From Varanus komodoensis (Eukaryota; Chordata; Lepidosauria; Squamata; Varanidae): a DNA stretch of 64,000 bases. Positions 32,186 to 43,193 of this stretch are shown piece after piece. Numbering within the stretch: position 1 is the stretch's first letter; each line of letters starts with the position of its first letter. The translations under genes and the position numbers were made by a program. The notes beneath the pieces are model-generated. The model ran no database searches and was not told where the DNA came from. It saw only the letters and a program-made list of their open reading frames with translations. The DNA is taken from positions 75,594,827 to 75,658,826 of the forward strand of contig NW_025335268.1 in the NCBI RefSeq assembly GCF_004798865.1, given 5' to 3'.

Positions 32186-33880
32186 CTCCCCAGTTCCCGG
32201 CCCAGGTGCAGCAGGGTGCTCAAAGGCCCAGAGCCCCTCCCGGGGGGAACCCTGCGAGTGGCCATCCGAGGGTCCTGCTCCCCGGAGTCCCTCGCCAGCA
32301 AGCCCTGGATTGGCTGTGGGCCCAATCCAGCCAAGCAACAGTTAAGGGGCCTGGCGAGGACACCACTGTTGTTATGGAAACCAGCCTGCCCAGGACAAGC
32401 TAATCCCCTTGCAGCAAGTGGGGAATGCAGCCAGCGCCCCCCCCACCCCCAGCTGGGGCGCAGCTGTCCCGATGGCCCTGTGCAGCCGCCCCCCAGCACC
32501 CTGGGGCTTTTCTCCGGCTCCCCCCGAAGCCCCCACCCGCTCGTCCGGCAGCAGCAGCGGGCAGGAAGGCCCCTCCTCGCCGGGGGTCCGGGAGCTGCTG
32601 CCCCCGAGAAGCAGCCAGGAGGCCGGGTAGGCTCTGCCAGGCCCGTTTCGGCCGCCGGCAGCGCCCTCCGCCCCGTGGCCGCTCTCCCGCCCTGTTGCCC
32701 CACGCGAGGGGCTGGAGGATCCCAGTGCGCCACTCTTCTGCGCCCCCCGAAGGGGTCACCCTGCCCCATGCCCGCCCCTGGCCCTGCTGCCAAGGTCCAG
32801 GAGTTCCAGCAGGCCCCCTTGGCCTCCATTCCCCCGACCCACGAGTGAGCTCAGGCATTATTACAGACGCTGGGGGCCGCACTCCCAGAGGCACCAAATG
32901 ACGCCAGACGGTCCAGGGCAGAGGTGCCCCCGTCCCGGACGGGAGAGGACAGAGCCGACGTCCCCACTTCTGCCCCTGAAGCAAGGGCTGCCTCCTGCCC
33001 CGCCCCACTGCTCCCCCCACAGCTGCCCTGGGAGCAGAGGCGGGATGCCGTGTGTGTGCTTCTTAACTGTGGCCAAAGCTGCGCATGGGCCCTGCACATC
33101 TGTCCGCTCACTCGCCCGCTCGCTCACACGCCACGCAGAGCCGAGCTGCTGCAGAGGCTCGGCGGGGGGGGCGGGGGCTGGCCTGCAGGACGCGCGCCAG
33201 ATCCCGCCTGCTCCTCCGACCGACCCTTCGGGATCCTTGCGGGTGCCTCCCCCACGCAGCGCTGCCTGCCCCTTGGGAAGGACCACGTCGGCCTGCCGCT
33301 TCCACGGTCGTCGTCACAGTTCGATTTCAGCAGAGACTCGGTCCGCGGCACTGCTTTCGGTGCAGGGAGAGCGCCGGGAAAGATGACCCAATTACGAAGC
33401 AGAGCATGACGGAGCATGTGCAGAGCAAATGTGTCTCACTGCCGAGGAACTCGCCACTGGCCAGCCTCGCGCATCTGGGGCTGTGGAGCACGCGAGCCCC
33501 TCACACTGCGCACTCGCTCGCTCGCAGAGCCACACTCCCCACCGCCTGCCAGGGCAGGGAGAACCGGCCCGGCTGCGTGCCCAGTCCGGCTTGGCTTCCC
33601 GGGCTGCTGCGGCCATTTTCTCCAGTCAAAGGAAAAGGCCAGATGAGGAGCATTTACTGTGGCCTGCCCAGAAGGGTCCAACGGGAATTAAAATGCATGA
33701 ACAAAACCAGGCCATGCAAACGCGCTTCCAGAAGCTTGGCACAGGACTCCAAGCGAGGCTTGGCAGGTTCTGAGCGGAGCAGCCGAGGAACGATGCACCC
33801 ACCGAGGCAAAGCCAACCGTCCCCAGTCCACTCGGGGCAAAGCAATTCCCAGTCTAGCTGCAGACGGTGTGGCCACTGCC

Positions 33881-33900
33881 GGGGGGGGGGGGGGGGGGGG
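33881..33900. repeat. G homopolymer, 20 bases
   Basis: Uninterrupted G run in the presumed MAPK8IP2 intron 1. Confidence 0.9.
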
Positions 33901-36900
33901 CAAGGAGGCCAGGAGGGCACAGCAGAAAGGAAAAGTCCTTCGAGGCTGCTAAGGCACCGTGGCATCTATAGCCACACCGTAGCCCATGTTCCGTGGAAGT
34001 GGAGGCGAGGCACCTGCCCTGCTTGGGGAGGGGCGGGGTGGGCAGGCCAGGCAGGAGAAGCTCTGAGCGGCCTAAACGGAGGTGCACACCCCCCGGCAGC
34101 GGAGTGGGGCCCTGGTCTTTGGCAGGGTTAAGCTAGTTGCAAATAAAAGAATTGGATCCCAGGAAAAATCCAGGCTCTCTTCCGGGTCCGGGACTGGTTG
34201 CCTCTGGTCCCAGTGGGGCTGTGATATTTGAAAAAGAAGCTCCAAAAGGCCAAAACCCTTTGAGGACTCAGTTTTGTGGACTGCTTGGCTCTTGCTTCTC
34301 CGTACTGGCCGAGTACACTTTGCTGCTTCCAAACACCGAGAACCGGCTTTGTTTGCTTCGGCCAGGCATGCGCCTGCTTCAGTAAAAGCAAACCCGGTCC
34401 CACTCGGTCTGGACCACTGCCGTGGGTCAGCTGCACTTCTCTGTGAATTGTGGGGGGGGGGGGAGGATTCCCTGGCACCCTTGTGCGAGGCACACTTTCC
34501 CTCCTTCAGGTGACAAACTGCCTTTTGGATCGGATTAGTTCTTTGAACTAATGCTAAACATGTACACGGGGAGCTGCTTGCCCCTTAGACCAGAATAACG
34601 CTCGGGGGGCAGAAGTTCTCATGGGGGGGACTCAAAACTAAACCAGAAGGGGGGGGGGTCAAGCAGAACAAAGCTCCTGAAGAGGACTGCAGAAGAGTTG
34701 GCCTGGGCCACCATCTGGCAAGGAAGAGGAGCGATTCGGCAACGGCGCAGGGACGCAGCGAAGCTGAAGGCGAACGCAAGCAAGTGCCGCACCGGCCCGG
34801 GAGCAATTTTTGCTCACTCTGTGCCCTCTGCCCCCCCATTAAAGATTTCCAGCCCCTGCATCCGCGCCCCATGATAATGTTTCGAGAGCTTTCGACATTG
34901 TTCCCGTCCGTTGAGGATCTGGAGACAAGTACGCTTTCACGTCATTTACGGATCTTTCCCATTCCCTGTCCTATTCCTTGATATTTAAAAACTGCAGTTC
35001 ATGTTTCTAAAACAATTTTGTCGTACGAACCTGACTGTATATAAGTGAAAGCACGCTTACAGTCCACACCCTGCTGGCTGGGGATTATGGGTGTGGAGCA
35101 CAGCACAGCTGGACTGGGGAAAGCTGCTCTGGGCCGAGAGATGAGCTCGGCTTGGACACGCACACCGGCCCCTGAGAAAGGCCACCTGAGTTTTACAAAG
35201 ACGCTGCAGCCTGCCCCCTTTCTTTATCTGGCGTGTGGGTTGCTGTGTGGCTTCTCCAGGTGCTCAGGGCCACTCCTGAGCACAGGACAGAGCACGTGCG
35301 GGCGCGGGACCAGGCCAGGAATGGCGGCTGCGTCCCCGGCTGAGGCTGAGCGCAGCCGAACTGGGGGGCCCGGCCCTCTGCCCAGCTGCACCTCCCCGAA
35401 GGGCCGGGCCGGGCAGGGAAGGGGGTGGGGGGCTTCCCCAGGTGGCTGCCAGAGGGACCATGCGCTGGATGCGGCCCTTGCCAGCTCCTCCGCCTGAGCT
35501 CTGTGGGGACGCAGGTGTCGGATGCCAGCCCCCGCTGCTCACCCAGGAAGCTCGCTGGCGGTCCCTGACTCAGGCAGACCTGCCCCACAGGGTTGTCATG
35601 AGGATGGCATGAGGCGGACTTGGGTTCCTTGCCCGAGGAGAAAAGGAGGGTGAAGCTGCAATGAGGTGCTTTCAAACAGAGCACGTGCTTTGGAGTCGTG
35701 GCACAGGAGGCACCCCAGGAGTGGCCACCCTGAGCAGCCGGTGGGCTCTCGGGGCCTCGCGCAGTGCGCTTCCTCTCGCCACCTGAGCTCCCAGCAGCCG
35801 GGGATCTTGGGAGATGTGGGACCTTGCCCACATGCAAAGTGGGGGCCCTCCCCTGAGTCGGGGCCACTTCCCGCGTGGGCACCCACAGCCATGCCGCCCC
35901 TCGGGTGTGGGGTCCCCAGTGAGCTCGGGCTGTCGGCTGCAATGCTGAGAACTGCGCCCCAGCGCCTCTGGGGGTGCCATGCTGGGGGAGGGCAGCTCCA
36001 GGGGCAGGCCGGGGTGTGCGGGGGGAGGTCTGAAGAAGCAGAGCCAAGGCCAGCCACCTGCCTCCCGCTCTCCCCGCTGGGCGGCCTCCTGGCAACCTGG
36101 CGGATGACGGCGGGTTGAGCGCGACATCTCTGCCTGCGCATCCATCCCGTGGGACCGACTGGCCCTGGAGCCGAACGTGGATGTTTTTGCAAAGCCTCGG
36201 GAAGTATCGCTGGGCCCCGGTGCCTGTGCGCCCCTGCGGGGAGCCAGCACAGCAGCAGTGCAGTGGGGTGCCGCGCATTTCCACGTGCCATCCAGCGCAG
36301 CGGCCAGGCAGCTCCGGGGGCTGGCCTACCTCCCCAGGGCCCCTTGACCCCCCCGGGCAGCCAGGAGCCCTCCCTCCATGAGCACTCCCCACTGCAGCTG
36401 CAAGAGGAGAGCAACGCCGGGGCACGTGGAGCAGCCAGGAGCAGCCGGCGCGCCTCCTGGGCCTTTGTGCTCCCACGGGCACCTGGAAGACCCCACTGAG
36501 CAGCCAGGCAGGGAGGGGGCAGACAGGCTCCCCGCGTCGTGTGCAGGCCAAAGGGCAAAGGGGGGCTCTGGGCAGGGCTCAGAGCTCGGCTCCCTCACGG
36601 TAGGTCAGAGGAAAGCTCCCCCATCCTCGAGAGGCCTGCAGCGGCGCGGAGAGCCTCGTGTCAGGACAAGCCGGGAATCGGTAACAGAAAAGCAGCGGAG
36701 CCACCGGGAACACGGGGGCGGCTGTTTGTGGCTTCCTGGCGTGCCTGGGACACTCCAGACACCTCTGGGCCGCACTGCGAGCTCCTCAGCACCAGGTGAG
36801 CGCCTTGCAGGCTCTCGCTGGCCTGGCCCATCAGCACAGCAAGCCTGCACTGCCCCAGGCAGCCTCGAGCCGGAGCCCTCTCACCCGCGCGAGGCCCCGA

Positions 36901-37245
36901 GCTTTCCTGCAGACTTTGCTCCGACCCCAAACACACAACCATCCCCTGGGAATTTGGGCACGGGGCTCTCTCTTGTGCCTTGGCACCTGGAACCTTGCAC
37001 AACGCCGGCGGCCCGCTTCCTTCCTGAGTGCAGCCGTGGGGCAGGGGGAGGCCTGCTTCCATCTCCCTCGCCCGATGGGGCAGCAAAGCGGCTGATCTGA
37101 CGGGCTCATGCCAGCGACTCGTGCGCTCGGGCAACTTCCTGGCCATGCAGCATCTCGGGGTGTCAAAGACACGTGTGATGGGCCCCTAAGGAAGGGCCAT
37201 CGCGTCATGCCAAGAACGGGTTTTGCCCGCAGAACGATCCGAGCT

Positions 37246-37264
37246 CCCCCCCCCCCCCCCCCCC
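37246..37264. repeat. C homopolymer, 19 bases
   Basis: Uninterrupted C run, about 200 bp from a CR1 fragment. Confidence 0.9.
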
Positions 37265-37477
37265 AATCAGCACCTGGCTCTTCAGGTAGAAGTGGAAAAA
37301 AACCTGTGCCTGAAAGCCTGGGAAGAGGCTGCCAGTCGGTGCAGGTCATGCCAAGCTGGACGAACCAGCAGCCTGACCCTCGAGTCTGGCGGCCCAAGGC
37401 ACACAATGAAGGGGACACGGCCTCACAGGTGCCACAGGCCGGCAGACCCAAGAGCCCTCCCCCGGCACAGCGTTAAG

Positions 37478-38045
37478 GATCGCAGAATCAGAGAACAGCC
37501 GAGAGGCCATGAAGGGGCCGTGAAGGCCACCGGGTCCCCCCTGCTGCTGCAGGACACCAAGCCACACCCTCCCACTCAGGGCGCTGCCCAGTTTCCCCCT
37601 GAATGCCTCCAGTGTGGGGGAGCCCCCCCCCCCTCCGGGCAGCTGGTCCCACTGTCCTATTGCTCTGGCAGTGAGGAAGCTCTTCCTGATGTCCAGCCTG
37701 GATCTCGGTTGTCGCAGCTTGACTTGATTATTCCATGTCCTGCACTCTGGGATCAGCGGGAAGAGATCTTAGCCTTCCTCTTTGGGACAGCCTTTGAGGG
37801 ACTTACAGAGGGATGCCATCTTCCCCCTCAGTCGTCTCTTCCCAAGGCTGAACATGCCCAGTTCCCTCAGTCTCTCCTCACATAATTTCTGTTGCCCTCC
37901 GCTGGACCCTCTCTAATGTTCCTCATCTTCCTTAAATCTTGGTGCCAGAACTGGACACAGGACTCCAGGTGAGGCCTGGCTAGTGAGGAGTGCAGGGGAA
38001 TTATTACTTCTCGAAACTTGGAAGTCATACTTCTATTAATGCAAG
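37478..38045 (-). mobile_element. CR1-like LINE 3' fragment
   Basis: On the minus strand it reads SMTSKFREVIIPLHSSLARP then [12 protein letters not shown], the CR1 ORF2 C-terminal text, followed by the 3' UTR. The low-coordinate end (GGATCGCAGAATCAGAGAAC) is the reverse complement of the usual tail. Same family as the 19.4 kb copy. Confidence 0.82.
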
Positions 38046-39670
38046 TATTATTTGACGGGCAAAGGCTGCCCAAAGCAAGCCACTTGGCCTTCCTGGGCCT
38101 GCAATGCAGGCAGACAGGCAGGCAATGAGGAGCACTTCAGGAATTCGGGGTCCAGCTCTCGCCAGTAGCTGTGGAAGGAAGGAGGCTGCCAGCTGTGCAC
38201 TGAGCCAGGGAAGGGGCTCGCTGCCCAGCAAGGGGATGGCAGCTGTTGGCGCGTTCCAGTGTTGGGACACATCCAGGCGGCCTCTCCCTGGGGCGGGGCA
38301 GCCTCGGCAGGTGGAGGCACAGGCGGAGCCGTGCGGGGGGGGGGGGATCCGGCAGGATGCTCTTCTGGTCAACTCCGGGGGCAGGAGCCAAAGCCACGCA
38401 GAGCTTGGCCGGGCCCACCGGCATCCTCTGCCTCCCACCGCGGGCTCCTCCTGCCGAGGCTACTAGGCTGCCAGGGGCCGTCAGCGCTGCCCCAGCCCGG
38501 GGCTCCCCGGGGCCAGCAGGCGCTGCCACATCTCCTCTCAGCGGGCCAGACCGGGTGCAAGGGGCCTCCCGGGCGGCTGGGGCTCTGCACAAAGCTCCCG
38601 CTTGCTCCCGGGTCTGCTGCTCACTCACCCCTGCAGCACAGAGCACCTCCCGCCCCCGGCCTGTCACCTTGCGGGCATCCAGCACACCTCCCCTCTCCAG
38701 CTGTGGCGTGAACAGTGCGCTGTGCATGAACTGGGGGGAGGCGAGGGAGCTTCCTCATCACACACCACTGGGGGAAGCAGGAAAGCGGGTGCACCGTGAG
38801 CTCACGTGCTCACCAAGCAAGGGCATCTTCCAATCACGGCTGCGGGAGCAGCTGGAGGGATCCGCTGGTTTCTGTGTGAAGCCCCGGCAGGCACCGATCA
38901 GCCCGCAAGACAACTGGCCACCTCAAGGCCTGCCTTGCCCGGGCTCCATACCCTGCCTGGAAATGGCTCCCGAGGGCCCTCGGAGGAAGGGAGCTGCCGG
39001 GGTGGAATGGCACCTGCCTCCAAACGCCACTTCTCGGCCCCTGAGCTACAGCTCTCCCCATGCCGCCCGACAGCCTGGTGCTTTCACCACCTCAGCTGCT
39101 TATCCAATGCCACCTTCAAGCTCTGCCTGGAACAGGCCAAGGACAGCTCAAGCCTCGCTCCAAACGGGGGGGGGGGGGCATCCAATTCGCTTTATCGGGA
39201 GCTCGGCAAGGAACGGCAGAAAGGCGACTGTTGTTCGCGGAAGGTGGCGAAGGGGCTGCTGGTCCGAGAGGGCAGAGCGAGTCCTGTGCCTGCAGCAGGC
39301 AGAGAGCAAGAGGCGAGCATCTCCCCGCAGAGCACGGCCCCCAGGCAGGGCCTGTCCTGTCCTCGCACCTGCTGGCCGCCCCCCATGCTCCCCTCGCCCC
39401 CCATGGCCCATCCCCAGGGGCCGTTTGTCCCAGGAGGAGGGGGTGCTGCCACGTCTCTCCCCCCAGAGCTTCCCTGCCCCTCGCGGCCTTCTTCACCTCC
39501 ACTTGCCGCACTCACACCCGAGGGCCCCGAGGGCCACGGGCGCCGAAGGGGTTGCCAGGGGCTACAAGCGGACCTGCTGCTTCTCTCCTGGGAGGCATTT
39601 TCGCTTGGAGGCCGACGGCTTCCTGCCAGGCTGAGCACCAGGGCAGGCCAGGGGAGGGCAGGGCAGGGGA

Positions 39671-39694
39671 GGGGTGGGGTGGGGTGGGGTGGGG
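39671..39694. repeat. GGGGT pentamer array
   Basis: Four to five tandem GGGGT units. G-quadruplex-prone on the plus strand. Confidence 0.8.
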
Positions 39695-39934
39695 AACCGG
39701 CTCCTTTGTCCGGCTGGCACCCTTCTAGAGCAGGGCAGAGGAAAAGGCGCGCCGGGACTCGTCCCCTTGGCCTTCGTCGCTGTGGCCCTGGCGGGGCAGG
39801 CAAGGGAGACAGGGAGAAGCGCCAGGGGAGCAGAAGGGGGGGGGCTGGTGAGGCCCTGCTGGGACCCCCTTCCTGGCCATGCCAGACTGAGACCAGCCGA
39901 GCCCAGTCTGCTGGGTTTGGCGCGCACGCGTGTG

Positions 39935-39983
39935 CGCGCACACACACACACACGCCGATGGATTGCGTGGATGCGAAGGGGAG

Positions 39984-40020
<37 letters not shown>
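39935..40020. repeat. CA/CG dinucleotide tract and 36-base G run
   Basis: A CA dinucleotide tract (about 39,940-39,953), then a short spacer and a pure run of 36 G at 39,985-40,020, about 200 bp before the 40,214 gap. Confidence 0.9.
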
Positions 40021-40213
40021 CGCGCAGGGAGCCGGCGAGGCTCCGGACGTGGCCCGTGCAAGGGCAGGCAGAAACGAGAGCACGGCTGGAAAACCGCCAG
40101 GGCTCCGCGCTCCGGGCCAGGAAGGGGGAGCGGGGATCAGCCGCCCCAACGGACTCTGACGGCCAGCGAGGCCCAGCCACGAATCGCCCCACAGCAGCAC
40201 CCCCCCCCCCCCG

Positions 40214-40313
40214 NNNNNNNNNNNNNNNNNNNNNNNNNNNNNNNNNNNNNNNNNNNNNNNNNNNNNNNNNNNNNNNNNNNNNNNNNNNNNNNNNNNNNNN
40301 NNNNNNNNNNNNN
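40214..40313. other. Assembly gap (100 N)
   Basis: Run of N flanked by a C run on the left and GC-rich sequence on the right. It is a likely site of the missing MAPK8IP2 exon 1. Confidence 0.95.
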
Positions 40314-40900
40314 GCGGCGCCCCACCCCCAATGCGGATGCGCGGCGGCGGCGGGCGCTGCGCGCTGCCCTCCGGCCTGCCGCCGCCCGGGCGTCCCGGCG
40401 CCGCGAGACAAAGGGCCGCGCCCCGGCGAGGGGCCTCCGCCCTCCGGCCCGGCACTCCCGGCTGCCCGGCGGGGCGCTGTCCCGGCGCGGGTGCTGAAGG
40501 GCGGCGCGGAGCTGTCCGCGGCCGGGTGCTGAAGCGGAGCGCTCTGCCGGCGCCCGGCGCTCGGCGGGCGCGAAGGCTTTCCTGCAGGGGGCGGCGGAGG
40601 CGCGCCCCCTCGCCCGGGAACCCTCGCCACGGCGGGGCCCCCGGGGCCCAGCTCGCGCCTGCAGCCGCAGCCACGGCGGGGTGCCCGTCCCTGCTGCCGG
40701 GCGGCTGCATCGAAGACGGGCCTGTGCCGCCCGAGGCGGGAGGACACGAGCCCCGCGCAGGGAAGAGGCCCTTTCGCGGCCCTCGGCTCCCCTCCCCGCG
40801 CGGGCATCCTGGGCGCCGCGAGCTGAGGCAGTGCCCACCCGGCCCGGGGGCACCGGGGCAGCTCGGGCCCCGCAGTGGCCTGCAGGTCCGGGTGGCTGCT
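40314..40900. promoter_or_regulatory. CpG-rich block, probable MAPK8IP2 promoter
   Basis: Very dense CG dinucleotides directly beside a gap, about 9 kb upstream of MAPK8IP2 exon 2 on the minus strand and about 2 kb past the CYTH gene poly(A) site. Human exon 1 text (Met-Ala-Asp-Arg start, as remembered) was not found on either side of the gap, so it is assigned to MAPK8IP2 by position only. Confidence 0.5.
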
Positions 40901-43059
40901 CCCACGTGCCTTCCGGGTCCCCGAGCTCAGCAGGGGTCCCTTCAGCGGCCCTTGTCCCCGGACTCGGTTCCATCCAACTCCCAAGGGAGTTGCTGATGCT
41001 GCTGCCCGGAATGAAGAGGAGGGTCCATCCTGGTCCTGAGAGCTCAAGTCAGAGGCAGGCATTCACATTTGATGCTGCCTTGTGCGACTCCCGGGCAAAG
41101 TGCAGTTTCTCGGGAGCCCGACCCTTTTTCTAATCGGGGGAAATGCCACCTGGCGCGATGTACCCAAGATCATTGTGAATTCAGGACTCCCCCTTATTCT
41201 GCGAGGTGCCGCGTGAGTCCAGCGGAGGGCGTGCCCACCTTTTCCTCTGGCCAATGGTGCATGGCGCGCCCCGGGGCCACCGCAACATTCTTGCTGGAGG
41301 CAGAGGGCGCTCCCACCCCGTCACCTCTCTGGACCATGTCTGGCACAAGGCCCCTCCGAAGCTGGCAGGGCAAGCGACCTGGTGGAGCCACCGCACGCCC
41401 TGGGCCTGTGCCCTGGCGTTGCCGGAGACTAGCCGCCCGTGCACCAGCCCCACCGGTCCTCCTGGCGCCACGCAAAGGCACCGCCGTGCTTCAGGGGCTG
41501 CCGCCCGTGTTCACCGGCAGGGGCCTTGCTCAGCCACTCGGGGGCAGCAACGGGGCAAGAGCAGCGCAGTGGGCTGGAAACGGGAGCGGGCGCTTCCGGG
41601 AGCTGTTCTCTCACCGCTGCCCGGCCTCGTTTTCTGAAGGGGGTCCCGCAGCGACCAGCTCCGTCTGAAGGTGTACGGGGAAAGGGGGCTGCAGCGCAAG
41701 GTCGCCTCTCCTGCACTGGGAACCCTCCACCTCGACAGAGCAGAGCCCAGCCGACAAGCCCCGGCCGCGCCCTCCCTCGCCCACGGCTGTGCTCAGCTCC
41801 TGCACATGCTCGGCCGTGGCAGGAGGGCCCCCCAGGTGCCAACCGCCTCGTGCACGTTCCAGCACAAGCCCCACTGCGGGCAGGTCGTGGGCTGCCCGGA
41901 GAATTGCAGCAGGCTGCCTTCCAGCTGGACAAAAGTTGGGGCAGGCCGAGCTCGGCGCCACAAACCCCGGGCTCTCCAGGCATCCGCTTGGGCCCGAGGC
42001 CCAGGCAGATGAGCTGGAGAAGCCGAGTGGCACGTGCAGCCTCTGGGGTGCGAGAGAACGATGGGTTGCAGAACCCTCCTGCCCACCTGTCTGGCTTGCG
42101 GCCGGCCAGGCCAGTAGGAGAAACGGGGGCTGGACTATCCGCACAGCCGCCTCGCACAGCAGATACATGGAGAGGTGACACGGGCCGGCCACAAAGCAGA
42201 CCCATGTTCCAGGCCGGCCTCTGCCTTCATGTTGCAGCAAGTGGTATCACTCCGCTCCACTGTTTTCAATCAAGCTGGAGGGCCTCAGTGCAATTAACCT
42301 GCTAATGAAATGACGGAGGGCGAGGAGCAGGGATTATAAGCGGCATCCTTCACTGGTGCCCACGTGGTGCAGATGGCATGCGGGAACGCCTTTTCGTTCG
42401 GGCCACCTATCCAGAGGATGCTCATTCTGTGACGTTTAGGCAAGAGGAACCAGCAGGCTAAAGGAGCAGATCGAATTCCGCTGAGAGGAGGGTGCTTCGC
42501 CAGCCAACTCCGCCTTCCGAATGGCTCCACGCAGCCCTGGCCGCGGCAGGCAGCGTGCGAGCGTCACGGTCCGCGTGGACACCCTGAAGGGCCACTGCTG
42601 CAAACGTGGCGGCAGAGCTGGCCGGGCCCCCCCTCTGCCCGCTGGGCCATGTGCGCTGAGGGCGAGGTGGGGCAGGGTGCCTCTCCACGGCCTCCGGAAC
42701 CCCCGAGGCGCCCGCGGCATCTGGAAACGTCACATGCTTCTTGTGGCCGAGGCTGGAACCTGCCTCACCAGACAACGGCCTCCACCTGGGTGATGCGTGG
42801 CCAGAAGGGGCCGCATCCTGCAACGGGAGGCGCAGGCCAGATGCCCGGGACGCAGAGCACACCAGGGTCGGACTCTCGGCCCACGTGCAGCCTGAGGTGG
42901 CCCAGGGGAACACGCTGCCCGGGGGGTCACGCACTGCGCAGGCGCTGGGCCTGAGGGTCCCGCCGGCCCCGCCCACCTCTCCTGCTCTGGGTTTCAATCC
43001 ACTGCCAGGCGCGGGGAGGGGAGAGGGACGCCCCACACTCGCACGTTGGTCTGCCCAGG
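40901..43059. other. Between MAPK8IP2 promoter block and CYTH gene end
   Basis: GC-rich DNA without recognised repeat or exon. Overlapping frames on both strands are compositional. Confidence 0.6.
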
Positions 43060-43193
43060 CCGGGGCACATTTGGACCTTTATTTCAATTGTCATCGCTAC
43101 TGGTGCCGATCCGTCGCATTCCGTTAACAAGGTGGAGCAGAAGACGCTTGCCGGCGACGGGGCCCGTCTCCTCCGACGAGCCGCGCTCACTGC
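43060..43193 (-). other. CYTH gene 3' UTR with poly(A) signal
   Basis: AATAAA on the minus strand (TTTATT at 43,078-43,083) lies about 110 bp past the stop codon. The cleavage site is inferred. This supports a functional transcript end rather than a retained pseudogene. Confidence 0.7.

Larger units (their letters stand above)
31370..40213 (-). other. MAPK8IP2: Presumed MAPK8IP2 intron 1
   Basis: About 9 kb from exon 2 to the CpG-rich block. Contains two CR1 fragments (31.9 and 37.5 kb) and several homopolymers. I searched both sides for the short first exon (ATGTTC-SLSTF-type text) and did not find it. 34.1-35.1 kb is AT-richer with no assignment. Confidence 0.6.

Noticed and set aside
35037-35048. 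TATA-like TGTATATAAG
   Set aside because: No gene start, CpG-rich block or exon follows on either strand.
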